DNA from: Blastomyces gilchristii SLH14081
Taxonomy: Eukaryota > Ascomycota > Eurotiomycetes > Onygenales > Ajellomycetaceae
DNA: 64,000 bases
Assembly (NCBI RefSeq): GCF_000003855.2
Contig: NW_003101664.1
Span: forward strand, 496,878-560,877
Direction: 5' to 3'
A model generated the notes under the pieces. It saw nothing but the letters and a program-made list of their open reading frames with translations, made no database searches and had not been told where the DNA came from. The position numbers were made by a program, and so were the translations under genes. Below, in pieces: positions 1-10,693 of this stretch; the stretch's first letter is position 1; each line of letters opens with the position of its first letter.

Positions 1-986
1 CAGAAAACAACTCTGTTTTTAATTCTTTGTAAGAATATTGTATAAAACCCAGAGAAAAACACCTTACTTTTTCAAGAGAAGTAAAAAACTATTTCTAAGA
101 TCTTTTTTTTTTTTGCATTAACTGCTGCAGAAGAATGAGATAGAAACTGCTAAGATATACACTACTGTATACTCTCTATCAAGACTTTCCCTCTTCAGAG
201 TCTTGATATTATAGAGAATATAAGTCTGTTTCTATATGATAATGTAAATATTGCCAGCAGGATGTAGAGGAACTGGTTATTTATATCTCAAAATAGAAGA
301 CTTTGTCAATGATTATATCAATATAGAGTTAATTCTCAAATTCAATAGAAACCTAGTGTTACTGTTCTCAATCCCTTGCAGAATCTATTGAATATTGAGG
401 TATTAAAACTAGATTTAATATATCTCACTGTGCAGGGATCAAAGGCTCAGTCAGACCTTGGGGTATACTGATTTTATAGTTGTTGATGTGCTGTTGACTC
501 GTTGTCTGTTGATTATGTGCTTGATATTATCGCTGAGGTATCTTTTTGTATTTTTCTGCCGGGGATGGGCCAGATTGGGAAGGGCGGTACGAGGGTGGGA
601 CTTGGCGTTGGTGTTTTGGAACATCAAAGATGGACAGGGTTTTCGCGGAGGTCGCTCCTCAGATATCTCCACAACTACAGATCGGGGATCTTCCAAAATC
701 GAGAAGATTGGTGCATACGGCTAGGTCTCTTCACCTTACAATTTGTATGGCAATTTGGCCCGGGGTTGTGGTGTGGTAGGGGAGAATGGGGGATAATCCC
801 ACGCAGGAGTTCCGAACGACGTCTGGTTCACGTTTGGCTGGATAACTCCACCACCACACGGGGTATGCGGTCGGCGATGGGGTCAGAATGCTCGTATGAT
901 CGAGGGCTTTTCGATGGATCTATCGGCGGGTTCTTATTCGAAAAATCGAGCGAGTTCGTGGTGGAGCGGTTTGTTTTTCAAAGTTA
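1..986 (-). mobile_element. 5' end of a LINE (LINE-0), truncated by window edge
   Basis: This kilobase is the reverse complement of the 5' untranslated region of the same LINE family seen at 9580-10692 (minus) and at 17768-18750 plus 26009-26150 (plus, split by element B). The 5' terminus lies at about 986, where sequence homologous to the LINE endonuclease domain of LINE-1 begins abruptly, so this copy probably inserted into LINE-1. It is the youngest-looking copy: 560-985 keeps many CpGs that the LINE-1 copy has lost. It carries only one of the ~164-bp promoter-region units that are doubled in LINE-1 and LINE-3. ORFs up to 161 aa on the plus strand here are antisense to the 5' UTR and are not genes. 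The body lies left of the window. Confidence 0.75.
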
Positions 987-1769
987 AACTGATTAGAGAG
1001 AAGAGAGTTTTCACTCATTTATTTTTCACTCAGTTCAATATCAAATTGAATAATCTTATGATCTGATTCTGATGTCTCATTTGAATTAATAAATCAGTTT
1101 ATAAGTCTTTTTTTTATTAGACTTTATGACATGAAGATTAGATCTATAATAGATTTCTGTTTCATGTCTTTTCTAAAGAATGTTTATTGATCAGACTTAT
1201 TAACTAAATCTATTGAATGCTCAAAGATTCATTCAATCAGATTATCCGCTCTTACTACTCTCTTGTATTCTGAATTTTATCAGAGATGATGTGCATTGAA
1301 ATCTTCTACAATTATAGAGTTTCTTAATGAAGTTATGTTCAGAAATTCTCTATTAATTATTCAGATATTGTTATTTTTCTTCAATAACTTTTCATTATAG
1401 ATATTTATAAGCTGTATAGTATCAAACTCATTCTCTTTATCTATAATATCACTTATCAAAATATCAGGGTCAGACATAATATTAAATCTTAGATTAAATT
1501 GATATCTTGAGCTCTTTCTTTTATAGATTACTACTCTTGACTTTATCTCAGACTTTTAAGATAGAAAGTAGTAGTAGCTTGAATGAGAAATGATGTATTT
1601 TTACTCAGCATCAAAATTCAGTTTCTGAAGCAGTATAAAATCAACTTTTTATTCAAATACAATTTGAAGATAAGAATAAATACAATTTGAGTTTCTATTC
1701 ACATTATTTTGAATAAATGTGATTTTTGAACAGTTTTTAAACTTTTTTATTATTTTGTTGTATATTCAT
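987..1769 (-). pseudogene. LINE-1 ORF2 N-terminal endonuclease fragment
   Basis: The reverse complement aligns with the start of LINE-3 ORF2 (ATG at 28333), covering most of the apurinic/apyrimidinic-type endonuclease domain. It stops at 987, where LINE-0 begins, close to the equivalent of LINE-3 position 29120. Many nonsense codons are present. The remaining RT and RNase H coding sequence is not in the window. Confidence 0.6.
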
Positions 1770-2763
1770 ACTAAAAGAGAGTAGAGATAGAGTAGAATCT
1801 ATTCACTATCATCAGATAGTAGATTATAACTGTTTTGAAAAGTAGAAATCTCAACTGCTTGTATTATATATAGCTTATTATCAGAGTTATTTCTCAATTC
1901 TCTAATCTTAACAGAAGTTTGAGAATTCAAATTCTGTTTATATTTAGCTGAAGAATTAAAGTTTGAAGATTTAAATAGTTAAGAGTTTCTTCTTTTTGAG
2001 CTTGTAGTTATAAGTTTACTGACTTGACTCTTCTCTTCATTTCTAGATTGACTTTGAGCTTCATCTTTTCTTCAGTTCTTTTGAGTTCTTGAAGTAAACA
2101 TACATTCTTTTGCACTAGATGCATGTTTTTCTTTGCAATTAGAGCACTTAAGCAGAGTGTGTTAACATATTTCATCTCTTTTTGAGCATGTTTCATATTT
2201 ATGCTTACTAGTTTTGTGATCTCTGGCACAGAATGCACATTTTAAGTCTCTAAAATATAAGATTATAAAGTACTCATATCTTTGACAGTTTGAACACTGT
2301 GTTTGAGCTTTAAGATTCATTCTTGAGTCTTTATATTCATAAACTCTCATTTTCAAATCTGCTACTCTTACTTCAGAGATCTTTGACTGTTCAAGTGTCT
2401 TTGTATATACTAGAATAGAGGCATTTCTTCTGCTTTATCTGAACTCAATTGAATTTAATCATACAGGCTCTTTTCTCAGTTGAATAGAGTTGTATTCTTC
2501 TAATTTATTTTTGAGAAGTAGTATTCCTTCTTCACAGTCAAAAGTTTCAACTGAAATATCATGAAGAATGAATTTATCTCACTTTTTATCTCTCTCAGAG
2601 AGAATTATTATGTTTAGCAAAGATTTGACTGCTGATTTTCAGAGATTCTTATTCTGAATAAGGAATTCTGCACTGAATTCAGACATTGTAGTCAGAATGA
2701 TAGAGTTTTTAAAGAATGATAACTCAATTGAAGCGATAACTGATTTTTGAACTTCAATATCAG

Positions 2764-3269
2764 TAGACTGACTACCGGGACCATGAATTTCACATTTGGT
2801 CTCATTTGATCTGGTCCCATACATTTCTTGGCGTGAATCCCGCTGGGACTGGCTATCAAAAAAACATGTAAAGTGACTATATATCAGTTCTTAAAATGAA
2901 ATCATGACTTGAAAAAAATGAGAAAGTGATCTCATTTGATCTTATTTAGTCTCATTCTTAACATAAAGTTACTATTTTTAGACATTTTAAGGTTTTTTTT
3001 AGACTATTTTTAATTTTTTAAAAAGTAATGCTTTTTGATAACACTCAAATGAGATTTAAAGTCATTTAAAGCAATAAAAATAATTTAAATTGAGAAGTGG
3101 AAATCATAATCTCATTTAAAAAATGTGACAAGAGTAGACAGTAAGTCTTACTGAGACAGTATGAAACTACTATCTAATATTAAAACTGTGTAATGGGATC
3201 AGTTAAATTGATAATGAGACTATCAAAAAATCTGGTTCTGATTCCAGACACGGTCACACGGTCAGTCTA
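2764..3269 (+). mobile_element. hAT-like MITE, copy 1 (506 bp)
   Basis: The element begins TAGACTGAC and ends GTCAGTCTA, and is flanked by a perfect 8-bp duplication AATATCAG (2756-2763 and 3270-3277). The undisturbed LINE-3 sequence around 27345 confirms the empty site. It has no coding capacity. Eight-base duplications and TAG-type inverted termini are the signature of hAT transposons, so I infer a non-autonomous hAT derivative. Copy 2 (7771-8276) has exactly the same length. Confidence 0.8.
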
Positions 3270-3613
3270 AATATCAGTCATTAACTGAGAAAAGAACTAC
3301 TGATTAATTTCATTTCTGATTCTGAAAATAAGATTTGAGTTTAGCTTGTTTCTTTGTAAAATGTTCTGATTTGAGACTTTGAGAATAAGTCTTCTATTTC
3401 TGAAGATTGAAAGTTTTTCTCTTTTTGTATTTTTTTCTTCACTTTTTTATGAATAGAAGTATGAGCAGTATTCTTCTCAGTTTTCTCAGAATTTTGAGCA
3501 AGTTTTGAGATAGCAGGTTTAGAGACAGCAGATTCAGCTGCTTGAGTATATGTTTTCTTCTGATTTAAAGAAGAAGAAGAAGTAGAAAAAGAAGAAGAGT
3601 AAAATTATGAGTT

Positions 3614-3933
3614 GTGCTGCGCCCGATCAATCATACAGACTATTCTGTTACACTCCACAGATTCCTACTGTTCCGATTCTCGGTCGCTTCACAGATCGCT
3701 CTACAGATTTCTAACATTCCGACTCTCAGTCGCCGATACTCGGCTGAAAACCTACAGAATTTCTATTCTTCCGCCCTGAAGCTCCACTGTGTACACCATC
3801 ATGTACGCGTATAAATATTCACTCTGATTACTGATTCTCACACTTTCTCTTTCTTTTCTTCTCTAACATTTTTCTCTTTGTTATATAAGACCTATCAATA
3901 TCATACTGATCTATTCAGTGTAGGCCTCTTACA
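3614..3933 (+). repeat. 5' LTR of element A
   Basis: This is a 320-bp LTR with TG...CA ends. It lacks six bases near its start that the 3' LTR has (TGTGCTGCG against TGTGACGGGCTGCG). Its outer left part keeps CpGs that are mutated in the 3' LTR. A TATAAATA box lies near 3811. Confidence 0.85.
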
Positions 3934-3947
3934 CTAGAAAAATGTTC

Positions 3948-4010
3948 ATTGTCTTCTTATTAGAAATGATTATTCATGCATTGTCTTCTCATTAGAAATG
4001 ATTATTCATT
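3948..4010 (+). repeat. 31-bp tandem duplication just inside the 5' LTR of A
   Basis: Two adjacent ~31-bp units start at 3948 and 3979, each containing TCATTAGAAATGATTATT or a one-base variant. The same doublet lies at the same place in elements C (about 15368-15432) and D (about 13557-13620, reversed). Its position suggests a role in reverse-transcription priming or RNA packaging; that is inference. Confidence 0.7.
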
Positions 4011-4268
4011 AAGAGATATCTGAACATGTAATAACATGTAAGAAATAGAGAAACAGTCAAACAGTTAAGTGAACACTGAGTTCTTAGATAGAAGCTTACT
4101 CATCAGTTATTCTGACTCTGTAATAAGATCTTATAAAGAGAGTAAGATCTTATAAAAGAATGTCAGTGAAAGACCTGAGAGTTCTGACACTCAGATGTAT
4201 AAGATATTCATACAATTACACTTCTTCAGATTTCACAGATATCACATATCTGATAAAACAATATAATC

Positions 4269-7200
4269 ATGTCTAATGATAATATGAGAGAACTCTTGAA
4301 TGTAAGTATAGAAGTAATATCACAGTGACTCTGAGCAATGTTGAAATTACAACAGTAACAGATAGCAGACATGCATACAACTTAATAACTTCAATATAAA
4401 GAGATTCAATGATTAACTCATGCAATTTCAACATCTACAGAATTGAATATAAAAGCACTGAAAGAATGCTTAGATGCTTCTGTATATTTCAATACTTCTG
4501 ATCTCATTCTCTACTTATCATGAAGAATGAAAATGCTTGCAAAACTGAGTGTAGATGAAGATGTCATCAGTTTGTTAATTAATCAAGATTGATATATCAA
4601 TGAATGATTGAAGAATCATATGAAACAGAAGTTTTATTCATGAATAAAAGTATGTGAATCAGTGTTGCAAATATCTGACAATATTACCAAATATCTTGAT
4701 GTTCTGTTCTAAGACACTGCTATGCAACAGAAAGTATTAGATTGATTACAGAGAATCTGACAGAGAAACACTTCTCTTACAATATTTATCTCTGACTTCA
4801 ACATCAAGATTCTAGAAGCAGGTGATTAATCTTGAGAGAATTAAATGAAGATTAGTATACTTAAGAAGATATTAACTTTCAAACTCTTACAGACTCTTAT
4901 AAGTGTAGATAAAGATCAGACTTATAAAGATTTCTGCACACAGCTCTGAACATTAAATAATCATCTTATCAAGCTCAAGAGTATACAGAACAGCGACAGA
5001 AGATGTTACACTTCAGTGACTTATACATCTGCACTGAAGAACAGTAATGATGCAGATGCTATGAACTGAATAGATTCAAATGCCTATGCACAAGTAAGGG
5101 TTTCTGCTGTTTGAACAGACTTCTGAGTTTCTGAGATCACTCTTGAAGAAGTTGCTGATTGATGTCAATGTGAAGTGTGTATTAACTGTAACTGATCAGA
5201 GCACATTGCTTTCAACTGCTGATTAATCTATGTGTCTTCACACTTGAGAGAAAGATCAGTGTCTTCTCATTTGAAGAATGAATCAGCGCCTGTCCACATC
5301 AATCATGTTACATTAGAGGAAGATTTAAAAGATAACTATGAGAATGCTCTGATGAAACAGGGAAAAGATTAACTTCTGTTCAAATTCACAAACAGGAGCT
5401 TGAAGAGGTCAGACAACAATGATTTGAAGAGAAAATGACAATGAATGTGATTCTTGTATCTACTGTGGTTGATTACATATATAATATAAAAGCCATGGTA
5501 GACAGCGGTCTATGCTACTATGCAATGATAAAATCTTCAGTTGTAAGACATCATAACCTTCAGCGTATCCTCTTATCAAAATCCCGACTCCTTGCAGGAT
5601 TTGAATGAATTCTGAGAAGATCTCTGCCATTCTCAAATGAGAAGCTTCATGTACTGTGAAAGGTGTATGAAGCTTCATTGAATTCGCTAACTTCTATTGA
5701 TAATTTATATGAAACTTCTCAGATATCACAAGATCACTTACAGATCTCACTAAGAAAGACTCAGTATTTCAATGATCAGCAGATGCTGAAGCTGTATTTA
5801 CACAGATGAAGAAGATGTTCATTAATATCTTGCTACTGATAACATTCAATTCTGATCATGAGACAGTTATTGAAGCTGATTTCTCTGACTATGTAACAGA
5901 AGAAGTGATATTGTAATATGATGATGAAGATGTTCTATAACTATATATCTTCATATCTAAGAAACTGAGTCCTGCTGAATGCAATTATGAGATCTATGAT
6001 AAGAAACTTCTTACAATTATACACTGTTTAGAAGAATGAGACTCTGAACTCTGAAGTGTCTTTAAATTTGAGATAATCACAGATTATATGAATCTCAAAT
6101 ACTCCACAACTATCTGTAAACTCACTGAATAACAGATACAATAATCTGAGTTCTTAAGCTGCTTTTATTTTATAATACACTACTATTTCAGCAGTCAGAA
6201 CTCAATGACAGATGTTCTCTTATAATGAGACTAAGATATACCTTCTGATGTAGCAGATATCTGTTGAATGAACTGAGAACACTGGCTTCTGAATCTGAAG
6301 ATATTAGTTGATTAAGATGAAATAACTCATGACACTATATATACTTCTCTGATTAGAACACTTCCTCTTCAAACTGATACTGATACTGATATCTTGACTT
6401 CTTCTGAATCTACACTAGATGAATTATAACATGTAACAGCTGAAACTGATGAACTTCTTTAAGTGCTTACTAAAGCAGTATATCAAGAAGCACTCTGATT
6501 CCTCTCAGAACTATATATAAGAATCAACATCTCAGAATACTCAATTAATGACAATAACACTCTATAATTTTATAAGTGATATTGAGTCTCTCACTCTGAA
6601 CTCTTATACACTCAGATAATGCAAGAGATGCATGATTCATATATAACTGATTATTCAGGTTGTGAATAACTGTATTAAATAATCTCTTAAGAGTTCTACT
6701 GATCTGAGATATTAAACAGCATCAGATGTTTTATTTCAAACTATAATTATTATTTCTTCATCATCTTATGAAAGAACTGTAGAAAAGGCCTGCTGACACT
6801 GCTTAATATCTCTAATAGAATCTGATAAGATGTGATAATTGACTTTACTATTAAGCTCTCTGAGAGTAACAGCTGTAGAAACATTCTGATTATTATGAAC
6901 TGATTAAGTAAGAGTGTTATATTGAAACTCTGTAATAAGATGAATACTGAACAAGTCACTGAAGCTTTTCTAAGAAGCTCATTCTATCAGATGCATGAAT
7001 TGCTGAGATATATAGTATCAGATTAAGACTGTCAATTCATAAGCACTCTCTGAATAAGAATCTGTCAAGTTCTCAAAATTATACACTGTTTATTAACTAT
7101 CTATTACTCTGAGATTGATGATGTATCAGAATGAGTAATTCAGACTGTAAAGAATCATCTTTATAAGTTCTGTAATTACTTATAAGATGATTGATATGAT

Positions 7201-8370
7201 CTTCTTCTACATACAGAAATTGCTATCAATGATCAAGATGCTGTCTTAATAGATATAAGCCTGTTCTTTCTTATATATAGTTATTACATGAAAGTGTTGA
7301 ATCTTTTAGAGACTATACAGTTTACATCAAACTCTCACAGTCTGATTCAGATCACTGATAATATAGTAATGAAGCTCTGAGATGTCTGTAACTGAGAAGA
7401 GGTCTTCATGACAACTGTAAAACAAGATTAAGAGAATTAAATCAATGTTCATCAAGACCCTGCTAAATAATATAAGATAGAAGACTTGATATGATTGAAT
7501 CTTAAGAATATATAAATTACACATTCATCTTGTAGACTGAATTACTGTCATGTCAAGTATAAAGTGATAGAAGTTTCAGATAGTCATAACTATCATCTTG
7601 ACATATCATCAGAAATTCATGATGTCTTTTATATAAGCTTGCTTCATTGCACTGTCACTAATCTGTTTTCTTCTCAACTGACTTCTGACTGACAGCTGCC
7701 AGGCATTATAGAAGAAGATAATGAGCTTGAGTAAGAGATTGAGAATATTCTTGATAAGAGATCTCATAGCTAGACTGACCGTGTGACCGTGTCTGAGATC
7801 AGAACCAGATTTTTTGATAGTCTCATTATCAATTTGACTGATCTCATTACACAGTTTTAACATTAGATAGTAGTCTTATACTGTCTCAGTGAGACTTACT
7901 GTCTACTCTTGTCACATTTTTCAAATGAGATCATGATTTTCACTTCTCAATTTAAATTATTTTTATTGCTTTAAATGACTTTAAATCTTATTTAAGTGTT
8001 ATCAAAAAGCATTACTTTTTAAAAAATTAAAAACAGTCTAAAAAAAACCTTAAAATGTCTAAAAATAGTAACTTTATGCTAAGAATGAGACTAAATGAAA
8101 TCAAATGAGATCACTTTCTCATTTTTTTCAAGTTATGATTCTATTTTAAGATCTGATATATAGTCACTTTACATGTTTTTTTGATAGCCAGTCTCGGCGG
8201 GATTCACGCCAAGAAATATATGAGACCAGACCAAATAGGATCAAATGTGAAATTCATGGTCTCAGCGGCCAGTCTACTCACAGCCGCAGCTGACAATATC
8301 TTGTGAAATGAGTCAGCTATGATTATCTGACCTGAACTCTGAGCTCTGTGTTATCTGAGACAGCAGCTCT
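4269..8370 (+). pseudogene. Element A Gag-Pol polyprotein, broken
   Basis: A Gag-like frame opens at ATG 4269. A CCHC knuckle (CINC-x4-H-x4-C) lies near 5176-5222. The protease active site is read as DSG with the aspartate codon at 5501-5503, followed by LCYYAMI. At about 5600 the sequence jumps directly to the region after RT (an ILxxxEA-like segment, then the RNase H connection), so the palm with its YxDD box is absent. Integrase-like sequence follows around 7000-7250. The MITE at 7771-8276 breaks the C-terminal part. Numerous transition-type stops make it non-functional. Confidence 0.75.
7771..8276 (-). mobile_element. hAT-like MITE, copy 2 (506 bp)
   Basis: This is copy 1 in opposite orientation, with the same 506-bp length. 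Ends are TAGACTGACC and CCAGTCTA. The flanking 8-bp duplication is CTCATAGC (7763-7770) and CTCACAGC (8277-8284), differing by one transition. Element C at about 36330 shows the empty site. CpGs survive only near the two ends. Confidence 0.82.
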
Positions 8371-8428
8371 TGATCAATGAGAACTACACACCCGCGACTC
8401 TATTTCACTTCTGAAAAGAGGGAGCTAA

Positions 8429-8754
8429 TGTGACGGGCTGCGCCTGATCAATTATACAGACTATTTCATTACACTTCACAGATTTCTACTGTTTTAATTC
8501 TCAGTTACTTCACAGATCACTTCACAGATTTCTAACATTCTGACTCTCAGTCACTGATTCTCAGCTGAAAACCTACAGAATTTCTATTCTTCCACTCTGA
8601 AGCTTCACCGCGTACATCACTGTGTACATGTATAAATATTCACTCTGATCACTGATTCTCACACTTTCTCTTTCTTTTCTTTCCTAACATTTTTCTCTTT
8701 GTTATATAAGATCTATCAATATCATACTGATCTATTCGGCGTAGGCCTCTTACA
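8429..8754 (+). repeat. 3' LTR of element A
   Basis: This 326-bp LTR pairs with 3614-3933. Its inner left part has lost CpGs kept in the 5' LTR, while its outer right end keeps CGGCGTAGG where the 5' LTR's inner end reads CAGTGTAGG. Confidence 0.85.
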
Positions 8755-10693
8755 TGAGTCAGTGATTGTACTAGGAATTTTCAATGTTTTTTGAACTGTG
8801 ATTGAAATTTCAAGTTTGAACTTGATCATCTTCTGTAGTTGTCTAGCCTGAGTATGAAGAATTAATAGAACTTCTTCATTCATCTCACTCAGACACTGCT
8901 TTTCAAGAATCTTGCTTACTTTTTTAAATTTCTGTATTTCAAGAACTTGTTATTTCTCTATTTCTTCTTTCTTTCTTCTCTTCAGAATTTCAATCTCAGA
9001 AATAGTATTTGAGAAAGCATCTTTTTCTACATCAACTGAGTGTATTTCTGAACTCATTATTCTCACTCAATAAAAAGTTGATTAGACTGTTTCAATTGAG
9101 ATATTTATTGAACTCTTTTAAAAAGTTAATTAGACTGTTTCAATTAAGAGATTTCTAAGTCTGTTTTCAATTGAAAAATTGATCAGACTGTTTTAAAAGA
9201 AGAATAAAAGACTTTTATATATAAAATATCTGATTTTTTTTCACACTAGTTTAGTAACTAGATTAGATTTTTAAGATAAATTAATAAAATCTTTATAATC
9301 TCTTTCTTAAGATATAGTAAGAAAAAGTATGATATCAATTGATAATAAATCAGATAATATGACAGTTTTTAAGAGAAAAACTGATAAAAAATAAATCAAT
9401 TTTTTGTAGAGAAATTGATTAAAACTATTCAATTTTATTCTAAATTATTCAATTCTTCTCACACAATAAGTATGCAACTCAAATCAGTTAATAAAGAGTG
9501 TAAAAAAGAATTAAGTATTAATAAAAGCTCTTCAGTCAGTGAAAAAGTAATTCTTACTTAAAAGAATATAAAATTATAACAGAAAATAACTCTGTTTTTA
9601 ATTCTTTATAAGAATATTGTATAAAACTCAGAGAAAAATATCTTACTTTTTTAAGAGAAGTAAAAAACTATTTCTAAGATCTTTTTTTTTTTGCATTAAC
9701 TGCTGCAGAAGAATGAGATAGAAACTGCTAAGATATATACTACTATATACTCTCTATCAAGACTTTCTCTCTTCAGAGTCTTGATATTATAGAGAATATA
9801 AGTCTGTTTCTATATAATAATATAAATATTATCAGCAGAATATAGAGAAACTGATTATTTATATCTTAAAATAGAAGACTTTGTCAATGATTATATTAAT
9901 ATAAAGTTAATTCTTAAATTCAATAGAAATCTAGTGTTACTGTTCTTAATCTCTTACAGAATCTATTGAATATTGAGATATTAAAACTAGATTTAATATA
10001 TCTCACTATGCAGAAATCAAAGACTCAGTCAGATCTTGAGATATACTGATTTTATAGTTGTTATGTCTGCTGATTATGTATTGAGTACAGTTATCAAGAT
10101 ATCTCTTTGTATTTTTCTGCTGAGAATGAGCCAGATCAGAAGAGGTGATACAAGAATGAAACTTGTTGTTGATGTCTTGATACATCAAAGACAGAGAGAG
10201 TTTTTCACAGAGAATGCACTTCAGATGTATCTGTTGATTATGTGCTTAATACTATTACTGAGGTATCTTTTTGTATTTTTCTGCCAGAGATAGGCCAGAT
10301 TGAGAAGAGTAATACATGGGTGAGACTTGGCATTGATGTTTTGAAACATCAAAGATAGACAGGGTTTTCATGGAAGTAACTTCTCAGATATCTTCACAAT
10401 TACAGATCAGAGATCTTCCAAAATCAAGAAGATTGATGCATATGACTAGGTCTCTTCATCTTACAATTTGTATAGCACTTTGGCCTGGGGTTGTGATGTG
10501 ATAGAGGTAAACAGAGGATAATCCTACACAGGAGTTTCAAACAACATCTGGTTCACATTTGACTGGATAACTCCATCACCACACAGAGTATGCAGTCAGC
10601 GATAGGGTCAAAATGCTTGTATAATTAAGAACTTTTCAATGAATCTATCAGTGAGTTCTTATTCAAAAAATTAAGTGAGTTCATAATGAAGTG

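Larger units (their letters stand above)
3614..8754 (+). mobile_element. Ty3/gypsy LTR retrotransposon A, internally deleted
   Basis: The LTRs are at 3614-3933 and 8429-8754. They start TGTG and end TTACA, and the element is flanked by a perfect 5-bp duplication TGAGT (3609-3613, 8755-8759), all inside LINE-1 ORF1. A purine-rich tract (about 8412-8426) precedes the 3' LTR. The internal region holds gag, protease, part of RNase H and integrase. Relative to element C about 1.15 kb is missing, including nearly all the reverse transcriptase. MITE copy 2 sits near its 3' end. Confidence 0.88.
1860..9057 (-). pseudogene. LINE-1 ORF1 (Gag-like, CCHC), broken
   Basis: This is a nucleic-acid-binding Gag-like protein of a Tad-clade LINE, read in three blocks around element A and MITE 1. 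Near 2350-2165 the minus strand encodes a knuckle block with a CSNCQRYE start followed by CAFCARDH, which matches the same place in LINE-3 ORF1 (27746-27940). The ATG at 9057 is equivalent to that of LINE-3 at 26699. Several in-frame stops (TGA for Trp, TAA/TAG for Gln) come from transitions. It is not functional. Family placement rests on the knuckle arrangement typical of fungal LINE ORF1 and on the linked endonuclease/RT ORF2 in LINE-3. Confidence 0.7.
987..10692 (-). mobile_element. Tad-like LINE copy (LINE-1), interrupted
   Basis: This is a minus-strand non-LTR retrotransposon. Its 5' UTR is at 10692-9058, ORF1 (gag-like, zinc knuckles) starts at 9057, and the ORF2 endonuclease region runs from 1769 to 987. 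Element A (3614-8754) splits ORF1 with a perfect TGAGT duplication, and MITE copy 1 (2764-3269) splits it again. Every segment aligns in order with LINE-3 at 26009-29120 on the plus strand. At its 5' edge it cuts Ty3 element D at the equivalent of the connection between reverse transcriptase and RNase H. The RT and RNase H parts would lie left of LINE-0, outside the window. It is heavily decayed by C-to-T and G-to-A changes. Confidence 0.8.

Noticed and set aside
502..987. 161-aa ORF in LINE-0
   Set aside because: It is antisense to the LINE 5' UTR; the aligned regions in LINE-1 and LINE-3 do not preserve the frame.
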